A program made the translations under genes and the position numbers. Below are positions 14,871-23,312 of a DNA stretch of 51,661 nt, piece after piece; within the stretch, counting starts at the first letter, position 1, and each line of letters opens with the position of its first letter. The notes under the pieces were generated by a model. That model did no database searches. It saw nothing but the letters and a program-made list of their open reading frames with translations, and was not told the origin of the DNA. This DNA comes from Actinomycetes bacterium (GTDB taxonomy: Bacteria; Actinomycetota; Actinomycetes; Actinomycetales; Actinomycetaceae). The stretch is taken from the NCBI GenBank assembly GCA_023389315.1, contig JAEWEQ010000004.1, positions 1 to 51,661 of the forward strand, written 5' to 3'.

Positions 14871-17783
14871 ATGGTGCACCCACCCTACTTGGCACTACCG
14901 AACCTGTCGGTAGGACCCACCAGCGACGTGATCGGGGAAGCGCCCGGACTGTGGGAGACGCCCGACTCCACGCGCGCCGGCGTGAGCCAACCATGGGGCG
15001 AGGCAGAGCCAGGGGAAGACTATGGGAACGGGCCTGCGAAACATCCGGGACAGGACTACGCAGCTGGGCGCGCCGACGCGGCCGGTGGCCTCGCGCCAGA
15101 GCAGATCGACGCCCTCCTGCACGGACTCAACGCCCGCCAACAAGAAGCCGTCACCTACGATGGTGGCCCGCTGCTGGTGGTGGCTGGCGCCGGGTCAGGG
15201 AAAACCCGCGTCCTCACCCACCGCATCGCCTACCTTCTGGCCACCGGGCGGGCCCGCGCGGGGGAAATCCTCGCCATCACCTTCACTAACAAGGCCGCTA
15301 AGGAAATGCGCGACCGCGTGCGGCAACTAGTGGGGCCGCAAGCGGGCCGCATGTGGGTTTTCACCTTCCACTCCGCCTGCGTGCGGATCCTACGCGAACA
15401 ATACCGCGCCGCCGGGCTGCGCTCGTCCTTCACCATTTACGACGCCGCCGACTCCCAGCGCCTGATCACCATGGTCGCCAAAGAACTCGACATTGACCCC
15501 AAACGCGTGGGCGTGAAAATCCTGGCTAACCGCATATCCGACCTGAAAAACGAACTCATCGACCCGGGCACCTACAGCGAAAACCGCCCCAACGACCCCA
15601 TTTCCAAGGCCGTGGAACTGGTCTACCCGCGCTACCAAGAACGCTTACAGCAAGCCCAAGCGTTGGATTTTGACGACCTCATCATGCGCACCGTGCAGCT
15701 ACTGCGCTCCAACCCCGAGGTCGCCGAGCACTACCAGCGCCGCTTCCGCCACGTCCTCGTGGATGAATACCAAGACACTAACCACGCACAGTACGCACTG
15801 GTACGCGAAATTATTGGTCGCGAGGGCGGGGCCCTCCCCCCGGGAGAACTGACCGTGGTGGGGGACGCCGACCAATCAATTTATGCTTTCCGTGGCGCCA
15901 CCATCCGCAATATCGAGGAGTTCGAACAGGACTTCCCGCGCGCACACGCAGTGGTGTTGGAACAAAACTACCGCTCCACGCAGAACATTTTGAGCGCCGC
16001 CAACGCGGTGATCTCCAAGAACTCCGGGCGCCGCGCCAAAGCCCTGTGGACCGACCACGGCAACGGCGAAGCGGTGACCTACGATGCGGCCGAATCTGAA
16101 CGCGACGAAGCGCGTTTCATCGTGGAAGAAATCGACGCCCTCATTGAACAGGGGCGGCGCTACCGCGACATCGCGGTGTTCTACCGCACTAACGCGCAGT
16201 CACGGGCGGTGGAAGAAGTACTGGTGCGAGCGGGCATCCCCTACCGCGTGGTGGGCGGTACACGCTTTTATGAGCGCAAAGAAATTAAGGACGCCCTGGC
16301 CTACCTGCAGGTAGTGGCGAACCCCTCCGACACGGTGGCACTGCGCCGCATTCTGAATACGCCGCGACGCGGGATCGGTGCCAAAGCCGAAGGCGCCATC
16401 ATGGCGGCCGCCGACGGTGCCGGCGTGTCGGTGGCGGAAGTGCTGCGTTCCCTGTGGGACGAGGCCGGTCGGCCCCTGGGCGAATCAGCTGACCTGGAAG
16501 GCAAGGGCACCAAGGCACAAGACTGCGACGGAGCGCACGCACCTGGGCAAAGCGAGTCTACCCTGACAAGCCCGGGTGCGGATACCAACGCAGGTGAAGC
16601 GGCAGCCGGGCAAACCGGCGCGCCCGGAGCACAAACCAGTGTCGGCGGCGGCGACGCGACGCATAGCGCCACCCCTGCGATCGCGGAGGAACACGATTCG
16701 GCATCTGAAATCGCGCCGGCGGGTGACGCTGAAGGCGCGCCCGTGGTCGCACCCCAGGGCGCTCACGAGCCCGCACCCATCGGGCACATACCGTGCCCTG
16801 GCTTGTCCAAACGAGCGGCCACTTCCGCTGCCAACTTCTGGGGCCTCATCGAATACGCCAGCGGGCAACTGCACCAGGGCGGCTCCGTCTCTGGGGCCCT
16901 CAACGCCGTCCTCGACGGATCCGGATACGTGGCGCAGCTACGCCAATCCCATGACCCGCAAGACGCCTCCCGGGTGGAAAACCTCGCCCAGCTACTCACC
17001 GTCGCAGAAGACTTCCAACAGGAAGAACCCGGCGGCACACTGGTGGACTTCCTCGAACGAGTGGCCCTGGTTGCCGACGCCGACCAAGCTCCGCCCGCGG
17101 CCGACCTCACTGGCGCTGACTACAGTGGGCAAGTCACCCTCATGACGGTGCATACCGCCAAGGGCCTGGAGTTCCCGGTGGTATTCGTCACCGGCCTCGA
17201 AGATGGAACCTTCCCGCACCAACGCTCCCTCATGGACGCAGGTGAACTAGCGGAAGAACGTCGCCTGGCGTACGTAGCTATCACGCGGGCGCGTGAAAAA
17301 CTCTACCTAACTCGCGCCGCCCTGCGCTCCGCCTGGGGCACGCCCACGGAGCTGCCGCCCTCGCGCTTCCTCGACGACATTCCCCTGGAAGTACTGCACG
17401 TGCGCCGCTGCCAAAGTTTCGGCGAACAAGTGCGCAGCAGCATGCTCGGCAGCTTTAGCGGGACGAGCTCGAGCCGCACAGGCAGCTACCGAAGCTACCG
17501 TGACGACGATGATTTCGCCCCCGCCTTTGGCTCCGGCCGGCGGCGCTCCACTGGTCCGCTGGGGGTAAAACCCGCCGCCAAACCGACGGCAACGGCCAGT
17601 GCGGCGCAAAGCGCCGACCTGCCCAGCTACCAAGTGGGGGACAAAGTACGACACGACACCTACGGTGAAGGCACCGTCGTGGGGATGGAAGGCAGTGGCG
17701 CCTCCACCGTGGTGAAAGTTGATTTTGGTCAGCTCAATCCCCGCAGATTACTGGTTCGTTACGCCCCCATGGTGAAGGTGTGA
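14871..17783 (+). CDS. pcrA: ATP-dependent DNA helicase PcrA/UvrD
   Basis: A 970-residue superfamily 1A 3'-5' helicase used in repair and replication-conflict resolution. Motifs are complete: Walker A AGAGSGKT (Lys111), ITFTNKAAKEM (Ia), LVDEYQDTN (II), VVGDADQSIYAFRGA (III), QNYRST (IV), MTVHTAKGLEFPVVFVTGLE (V) and EERRLAYVAITRA (VI). The C-terminus has the PcrA-specific KVRHDTYGEGTVVGMEG Tudor-like fold that binds RNA polymerase. Two oddities: an N-terminal tail of about 75 residues before the helicase core, and an Ala/Gly/Thr-rich insertion of about 100 residues (about 543-643) in the 2B region. The start follows CGAGGACG, whose GAGGA probably acts as SD at a rather long spacing. Confidence 0.93.
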   Translation: MVHPPYLALPNLSVGPTSDVIGEAPGLWETPDSTRAGVSQPWGEAEPGEDYGNGPAKHPGQDYAAGRADAAGGLAPEQIDALLHGLNARQQEAVTYDGGPLLVVAGAGSGKTRVLTHRIAYLLATGRARAGEILAITFTNKAAKEMRDRVRQLVGPQAGRMWVFTFHSACVRILREQYRAAGLRSSFTIYDAADSQRLITMVAKELDIDPKRVGVKILANRISDLKNELIDPGTYSENRPNDPISKAVELVYPRYQERLQQAQALDFDDLIMRTVQLLRSNPEVAEHYQRRFRHVLVDEYQDTNHAQYALVREIIGREGGALPPGELTVVGDADQSIYAFRGATIRNIEEFEQDFPRAHAVVLEQNYRSTQNILSAANAVISKNSGRRAKALWTDHGNGEAVTYDAAESERDEARFIVEEIDALIEQGRRYRDIAVFYRTNAQSRAVEEVLVRAGIPYRVVGGTRFYERKEIKDALAYLQVVANPSDTVALRRILNTPRRGIGAKAEGAIMAAADGAGVSVAEVLRSLWDEAGRPLGESADLEGKGTKAQDCDGAHAPGQSESTLTSPGADTNAGEAAAGQTGAPGAQTSVGGGDATHSATPAIAEEHDSASEIAPAGDAEGAPVVAPQGAHEPAPIGHIPCPGLSKRAATSAANFWGLIEYASGQLHQGGSVSGALNAVLDGSGYVAQLRQSHDPQDASRVENLAQLLTVAEDFQQEEPGGTLVDFLERVALVADADQAPPAADLTGADYSGQVTLMTVHTAKGLEFPVVFVTGLEDGTFPHQRSLMDAGELAEERRLAYVAITRAREKLYLTRAALRSAWGTPTELPPSRFLDDIPLEVLHVRRCQSFGEQVRSSMLGSFSGTSSSRTGSYRSYRDDDDFAPAFGSGRRRSTGPLGVKPAAKPTATASAAQSADLPSYQVGDKVRHDTYGEGTVVGMEGSGASTVVKVDFGQLNPRRLLVRYAPMVKV

Positions 17784-17974
17784 ACGGCTGGCCGAATGGC
17801 GGACAACCCAAGGCAGATTTCGTATATGTTCGCGTGATTTAGGTCGTATCTGCGCACATCGACGGCGGCGGCACTGTAACCTTATAACTAGATGTCTCGA
17901 TGTCGAGCTTCTTATCGACGCGAATAACCCGAGACCTCACGAGCACCTGCGATCCAAACGAAAGGTTAAAGGGC

Positions 17975-19144
17975 GTGGACCTCTACGAATACCAAGCGCG
18001 CGACATGTTCGAAGCGCACGGAGTGCCAGTACTGCGCGGCATCGTTGCCACCACCGCAGAAGAAGCCAAACAAGCTGCCACCGAACTCGGCGGCGGCACC
18101 GTCGTCGTAAAAGCCCAAGTCAAAATCGGTGGGCGCGGTAAAGCCGGCGGCGTGAAACTCGCACACAACCCCGACGAAACCGCCGAAATCGCCAGCCAAA
18201 TCCTCGGCATGGACATCAAAGGCCACACCGTGCACCGCGTCATGGTGGCCGAAGGTGCGGCCATCGCGGAAGAATACTACTTCTCCATCCTGCTGGACCG
18301 AGCCAACCGTCAACACCTGGCCATGTGCTCCAAAGAAGGCGGCATGGACATTGAAACCCTCGCCAAGGAACGCCCCGAAGCCCTCGCCAAGGTACCCCTC
18401 GACGCCTCCGTCGGTATCGACGACGCCAAGGCCCGCGAAATCCTCACCGAAGCCGGTTTCAACGCTGACGAACACGACGCCCTCGCCCCCGTCCTCGTGA
18501 AACTGTGGGACGTCTACGCCGGGGAAGACGCCACCTTGGTGGAAGTAAACCCGCTGGTGAAGGTCGAATCCGGTGACATTATCGCCCTCGACGGCAAAGT
18601 CTCCCTGGACGACAACTCCACCTTCCGTCACGAAGGCCACAGCGCCCTCAAAGATACCTCCGCGCAAGACCCGCGCGAAGCCATGGCCAAGGAAGCAGGC
18701 CTGAACTACGTGCGCCTGGAAGGCGAAGTCGGCATCATCGGTAACGGCGCCGGCCTGGTCATGTCCACCCTCGACGTGGTGGCCTACGCCGGTGAGAAAT
18801 ACGGAGTACGCCCCGCCAACTTCCTCGACATCGGTGGCGGCGCCTCCGCTGAAGTCATGGCCAAGGGCCTGGACGTCATCCTCTCAGATGAGCAGGTTCG
18901 CTCCTGCCTGGTGAACGTATTCGGTGGTATCACCGCCTGCGACCAGGTCGCTAAAGGCATCATCGGGGCCCTGGAAATGCTGGGCACCTCCGCCACCAAA
19001 CCCATCGTGGTGCGCCTCGATGGCAACAAGGTCAAGGAAGGCCGCGCCATCTTGGAAGAAGCCAACCACCCGCTCGTAACCATGATCGAAACCATGGACG
19101 GTGCCGCCGCGAAAGCCGCGGAGCTAGCCGCCGACAAAGCCTGA
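17975..19144 (+). CDS. sucC: Succinyl-CoA ligase (ADP-forming) beta subunit
   Basis: A 389-residue subunit, exactly the family length, that with SucD converts succinyl-CoA to succinate in the TCA cycle with nucleoside triphosphate formation. The ATP-grasp fold begins DLYEYQARDMFEAHGVPV; VVKAQVKIGGRGKAGGVKLA and EVNPLVKVESGDIIALDGK are the nucleotide/metal-binding stretches, and the C-terminal ligase part contains NFLDIGGGASAE and VNVFGGITACD. The start is GTG 17975 with AAAGG upstream; the frame is open 25 codons further back but that part is not family-like. It is followed by sucD after 13 bp. Confidence 0.96.
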   Translation: MDLYEYQARDMFEAHGVPVLRGIVATTAEEAKQAATELGGGTVVVKAQVKIGGRGKAGGVKLAHNPDETAEIASQILGMDIKGHTVHRVMVAEGAAIAEEYYFSILLDRANRQHLAMCSKEGGMDIETLAKERPEALAKVPLDASVGIDDAKAREILTEAGFNADEHDALAPVLVKLWDVYAGEDATLVEVNPLVKVESGDIIALDGKVSLDDNSTFRHEGHSALKDTSAQDPREAMAKEAGLNYVRLEGEVGIIGNGAGLVMSTLDVVAYAGEKYGVRPANFLDIGGGASAEVMAKGLDVILSDEQVRSCLVNVFGGITACDQVAKGIIGALEMLGTSATKPIVVRLDGNKVKEGRAILEEANHPLVTMIETMDGAAAKAAELAADKA

Positions 19145-19157
19145 GAGGACACCAAAA

Positions 19158-20078
19158 ATGGCTATCTTTTTGACTGAAAACGATCGCGTCATCGTCCAGG
19201 GCATGACCGGCTCCGAAGGCACCAAACACACCACCCGTATGATCGCAGCCGGTACCAAGATCGTCGGCGGCGTCAACCCGCGCAAGGCCGGCCAGGTGCA
19301 GCAGTTCGAAATCGAACCCTACGGTCCCATGGCTGACCAGGTGAAGCCGGGCACCCACGAAGTCCCCGTCTTCGGTACCGTCGCGGAAGCCAAAGCCGCC
19401 ACCGGCGCGGAAGTGTCCGTGGTGTTCGTGCCCCCGCGCTTCACCAAGGACGCCGTCCTCGAAGCCGTGGACGCCCAAATGCGCCTCGTAGTGGTCATTA
19501 CCGAGGGCGTTCCCGTGCAAGACTCCGTGGAATTCCGCCAAATTGCCGCCGACAAGGGCGTGCAGATAATCGGCCCGAACTGCCCCGGTATCATCTCCCC
19601 CGGACAATCCAACGTCGGTATTACCCCGGCAGATATCACTTCACGAGGACGTATCGGCTTGGTCTCAAAATCCGGTACCCTCACCTACCAGATGATGTAC
19701 GAACTCGGTGACCTGGGCTTTACCACCTGCATCGGAATCGGTGGTGACCCGGTGATTGGCACCACCCACATTGACGCACTGCGTGCGTTCCAAGATGACG
19801 ACGAAACCGACCTCATCGTAATGATCGGTGAAATCGGTGGCGACGCGGAAGAACGGGCAGCAGAGTTCATCCGTGACAACGTCACCAAACCGGTGGTCGG
19901 CTACGTGGCCGGCTTTACCGCTCCTGAAGGTAAGACCATGGGCCACGCTGGCGCTATCGTCTCCGGCTCCTCCGGTACCGCAGAAGCAAAGAAAACTGCG
20001 CTCGAAGCAGTCGGCGTGAAAGTCGGTAAGACTCCCACCGAAACTGCCCAGCTAGCGCGCGAACTGCTGGTCAAGTGA
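19158..20078 (+). CDS. sucD: Succinyl-CoA ligase alpha subunit
   Basis: A 306-residue CoA-binding subunit. The CoA-binding Rossmann part includes VQGMTGSEGTKHT and VGGVNPRKAG; the phospho-histidine loop is GHAGAIVSGSSGTAEAK with His263 as the likely phosphorylated residue. PNCPGIISPGQ and the VSKSGTLTYQ segment are also typical. Start ATG 19158 follows GAGAGGACACC. Cotranscribed with sucC. Its stop codon overlaps a near-octamer TGAGGACG. Confidence 0.97.
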   Translation: MAIFLTENDRVIVQGMTGSEGTKHTTRMIAAGTKIVGGVNPRKAGQVQQFEIEPYGPMADQVKPGTHEVPVFGTVAEAKAATGAEVSVVFVPPRFTKDAVLEAVDAQMRLVVVITEGVPVQDSVEFRQIAADKGVQIIGPNCPGIISPGQSNVGITPADITSRGRIGLVSKSGTLTYQMMYELGDLGFTTCIGIGGDPVIGTTHIDALRAFQDDDETDLIVMIGEIGGDAEERAAEFIRDNVTKPVVGYVAGFTAPEGKTMGHAGAIVSGSSGTAEAKKTALEAVGVKVGKTPTETAQLARELLVK

Positions 20079-20172
20079 GGACGCGCAAACCACTGGACAA
20101 GTGCTAAGCGGGAGCGGTCCGAAGTCTCCAATAGGTTCGCTGCGCCCCGCCCCTTGGCACTAATGAAACCGA

Positions 20173-20204
20173 GGTGCCCCGTCGCAACTACGCGGCGGGG
20201 CACC
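20173..20204 (+). terminator. Terminator after sucCD
   Basis: A 13-bp stem with one G-U pair (GGTGCCCCGTCGC / GCGGCGGGGCACC) and a 6-nt loop, 95 nt after sucD and before the next gene. Confidence 0.8.
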
Positions 20205-20313
20205 AGTATGTCGAGACTGAGTTGAGTAGGCTGCGCGCGCAGGCTGGGGCGCCAACCCAGTTGGGCACAGGCAGCTTCGGCGCGTGCAGCAGCTAACTAA
20301 CAGCGTTCGGGGC

Positions 20314-23088
20314 ATGATGGAGAAGATGGACGAGAACCAAAACGCCAAATCCCCGCAGTCCGATCCGCACCGCTGGCAACCACATAGGCGCGGTAACTCA
20401 GCCTCGCCCGAAAACCGCGCGCAACGTCCTCATCCCCCCGTCCACCGCACCCAAGCACAGCGTGAACTCGCAAAGCGGCGCGCCGAGCGTGAAGCCGCCC
20501 GCGCCCTGCGCGCGCAAGGACGCCAAGAGCGGGAAGCGAAACGGCGCGCGCAACGCGAAGCCGATGCCCGCAAAGCCGCCGAAAAACAAGCCCGAGCCCG
20601 GGCTCAGGAAGAACAGTACCTGGCAGCGCGCGGGCGGCTCCACGACCAAGTGGATTCCTGGCGCAGTGGACGAAACCACTGCGGCGCGGCCGAAGAATAT
20701 GGCCGACCAGAGCAGGAGGAATACTCGCCTTGGGCCGGTGACTTCGACGAGTTCTCCGCCAGCGTGGAACGCCGCGCCGCCGGACGTAAGCTCCGCGACG
20801 CTGAAAGCCGCGGTGAAACGGATCCGGTGGGCCGGGGGCGCACTGGCGAGCAGTATGGCAGCCGCGGGGAGTATGGCGTCGGCGACGACGGCGCCAGCCG
20901 CGGCGAGGGCGAGGACAGCGGCGCTTACGAACCCGGCTACGTCGAACTAGCCGCTGATCAGGTACACCCCCAACAGACTTTAGACGGCGCCGACCCGTAC
21001 GCGGCCGACACTGGGCAGGCTTACACCCCCAGCGGCGACGGTCACAGCTTTACCGACGGCCCAGAACACCTCGACGATCCCGCCGCCAGCGGCAACCCCC
21101 ACAGCTTTGCCGACAGCCCAGACGACCTCGACGATCCCGCGTCCACGCGACCGGCTTTCCGCCGCCCCCAGGTGGTCGACCCCGGGGACGGGCAACGCCC
21201 CGTCATCGTGGTGCCCCGCCCGGTGGGGTGGTCACGTATCATGCTGGTCGGTATCGGAGCGGCCCTGATCAGCTGGCTCCTCCCCGCCGTGATCGCGGTC
21301 ATCGCGTTCTTACTTACCGCCTCCAACTCCTGGGTACTGAACCTCGACCTGTCTGACGCGATGGTGATCGGCACCGACGTGTGGGCCCTGTCCAGCTTCG
21401 CCGTGGTGGCCGGCTCCATCTCCCTAGTGCCGCTAGGGCTCAGCCTCATCAACTTACTGATTGCCGTGCTGGCGTTGCGTTCCACCCGCGTGGAATCGCT
21501 GCTCACCACCGCGATTTTCATCCCCACCTACCTGCTCACATCCACCCTCATCGGGGCTTTCGCGCACTCCCACGCCAGCCTTGGTTCCATCGCCGGAGGT
21601 ACTGGAGCGCTCGCAATCGGGGCATGGGTGGTTCTGAACCGGCGCCGCCTTTGGGAAGCTGCCGACCTGTGGACGCGCGGGCGTTTCACCTACCCGCGCC
21701 ACTATGTGCAGCAAACCTACGACGACTTCTTCGACGCGCCCAGCGAACACGATGACGAGGACGGTGCCACCCTTCCCGACGACCCACCCGTCCTCGCACA
21801 TAATCGCGCCAACCCGCCCGTTGACCTGTTGCCTGCTTTGCGTCGCGGCGTCACGGACGCAATGGTTTCCCTGGGTGGGGTGGCCGTGGTTTCCGCGGTT
21901 GCTTTGGGTATTTCAACCTGGCTGAATTGGCGCACAATCGCGGGGATTTCCGAACTGGTAGTCCACTCTGTTTCCGACGCCATCATGGTGTGGCTGGGAC
22001 AGCTGATGTACTTGCCCAACGCCCTGGGGTGGACCGCGGCGTGGGGCGGGGGACCGGGGTTTTATTTGGGGACCGACACCATCCATATTCCCTCGCGTGC
22101 CCCCGCCAACCCGATCCCTGCGGTGCCAATGTTCGGGGCAGTGCCAGGAGCGCCGACCGGTAACTGGGTGGTGCTGGTGCCGATCGCCCTCGGCCTGGTA
22201 TTGGGCCTTTGGATGATGCGGCGGCGGCAAGAAGGCACCCTGGCTGAGCAACTGGTCCACGCCGTCTCCACGGTGGTGGTGTTCGCCGCGGCCACGGGCC
22301 TGTGGCTGTGGCTGTCCACCGGCTCCTTAGCGCCAACACGCCTGAGTTTGCTGGGGCCGCGCTGGGTGCTCGCCACTTTGCTGCTGACCGCCGAAGTGGC
22401 GCTGATAGCTGCCACTGTGTACCTGCTCAGTTTCTCGCGGGTGCGTTCCTACCTGGGTGGGCGCAGCTACGAGGCCAGCCAGCAGGTGCGCCAGCGCGTC
22501 GCACAAACCCGTAAGGGTGGAGCCGGTTGGCTCCCGTGGCAGGATGATTCCAATGCCCACGAGGACGGGGCGGACTTTGGCAGCGATACTGCACCCGCAC
22601 ACGCTGACCCGGTGGTGGATGCGGAATCCGCGTCTTCCGCGGCGGCGGGATCCTCCGCTGAAACTGCCGCCATTCCCGAGGTGGAAGAGGAGCAGGAGGA
22701 AAATATCGAGGACGTGTGGAAGATCCTCGACGGTGGGAACCTCGCGTTACCTGAGGCACAAGAGGCCGGCGAGTTGGCGCAAGCGGTGCCAGAAGAGTAC
22801 CTGGTAGAAGAACTCGAAGCGTTCACCGGCGAGGCTGCCGAAGGTGAGGCCCGCGGTGGTGACCCGGCCGAGGGTGACGCTGACGGCGGTAACACTCATG
22901 GTGACAACGCCGAGGGTGGGCCCGCCCGGGGCGAGGAGCAGGCACCGCTTGACCGTGACGGTGAAGCCGACACGGGTCAGACTGCAGCGGACTTATCCGA
23001 TGCCGCTGGCCACCTGGAAACCCAGCTTGACGGCGATGACAGTGATGAGGTCGACTCACCGCAGGCGCAGACCGACCGGGAGCGTTAA
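20314..23088 (+). CDS. PerM-like integral membrane protein (DUF6350)
   Basis: A protein of about 924 residues in the position where mycobacteria carry perM (between sucCD and purNH). Residues 30-115 form a highly charged Arg/Ala/Glu-rich helix, likely a coiled coil. About 120-300 is acidic and low-complexity with Asp-Asp-Pro/His-Ser-Phe repeats. The core (about 310-730) has many membrane helices, starting with ILVGIGAALISWLLPAVIAV-like sequence, with a cytoplasmic loop around residue 480. The C-terminal ~180 residues are acidic Glu/Gly/Asp-rich. PerM stabilizes the divisome in mycobacteria; that role here is inferred from synteny and topology only. Start is uncertain: GTG 20284 and ATGs 20314, 20317 and 20326 are all possible, none with an ideal SD. 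Confidence 0.75.
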   Translation: MMEKMDENQNAKSPQSDPHRWQPHRRGNSASPENRAQRPHPPVHRTQAQRELAKRRAEREAARALRAQGRQEREAKRRAQREADARKAAEKQARARAQEEQYLAARGRLHDQVDSWRSGRNHCGAAEEYGRPEQEEYSPWAGDFDEFSASVERRAAGRKLRDAESRGETDPVGRGRTGEQYGSRGEYGVGDDGASRGEGEDSGAYEPGYVELAADQVHPQQTLDGADPYAADTGQAYTPSGDGHSFTDGPEHLDDPAASGNPHSFADSPDDLDDPASTRPAFRRPQVVDPGDGQRPVIVVPRPVGWSRIMLVGIGAALISWLLPAVIAVIAFLLTASNSWVLNLDLSDAMVIGTDVWALSSFAVVAGSISLVPLGLSLINLLIAVLALRSTRVESLLTTAIFIPTYLLTSTLIGAFAHSHASLGSIAGGTGALAIGAWVVLNRRRLWEAADLWTRGRFTYPRHYVQQTYDDFFDAPSEHDDEDGATLPDDPPVLAHNRANPPVDLLPALRRGVTDAMVSLGGVAVVSAVALGISTWLNWRTIAGISELVVHSVSDAIMVWLGQLMYLPNALGWTAAWGGGPGFYLGTDTIHIPSRAPANPIPAVPMFGAVPGAPTGNWVVLVPIALGLVLGLWMMRRRQEGTLAEQLVHAVSTVVVFAAATGLWLWLSTGSLAPTRLSLLGPRWVLATLLLTAEVALIAATVYLLSFSRVRSYLGGRSYEASQQVRQRVAQTRKGGAGWLPWQDDSNAHEDGADFGSDTAPAHADPVVDAESASSAAAGSSAETAAIPEVEEEQEENIEDVWKILDGGNLALPEAQEAGELAQAVPEEYLVEELEAFTGEAAEGEARGGDPAEGDADGGNTHGDNAEGGPARGEEQAPLDRDGEADTGQTAADLSDAAGHLETQLDGDDSDEVDSPQAQTDRER

Positions 23089-23194
23089 AGCCGCCGAGGC
23101 GTCTAATCCAGCCAGTCGATACAACCACTTTCCCTCCCGTGAGACAGCTACGTGCGAACCGTGACATCTGGTGGCTAGCTGGTTAGGATGGCAG

Positions 23195-23280
23195 TGGCCG
23201 TAACTGGCGTGGGTGGATCACCACCGGGGAGCGGCCAAGGCCGTCACAATGCCTATCGGCACCGCCCGCCTGGGTGTCGA
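23195..23280 (+). promoter_or_regulatory. ZTP (pfl) riboswitch upstream of purH
   Basis: The conserved pfl elements are present in order: GTAACTGGCGT followed by GGGTGGATCACCACC hairpin and GGGGAGCG, a variable stretch, then CCGCCCGCCTGGGTG. These are the J1/2-P2 part and the P3 loop that together bind ZMP/ZTP. It lies 33 nt before purH. Directly after the aptamer GGCTTC (23281-23286) can pair with GGAGCC (23301-23306), which contains the purH SD, so the switch probably acts on translation start. Confidence 0.92.
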
Positions 23281-23312
23281 GGCTTCCGCTTTCAAAACGA
23301 GGAGCCCCAACA

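Noticed and set aside
20284..20326. A single certain start for the PerM-like gene
   Set aside because: GTG 20284 and three ATGs are possible and none has an ideal SD, so no firm claim is made.
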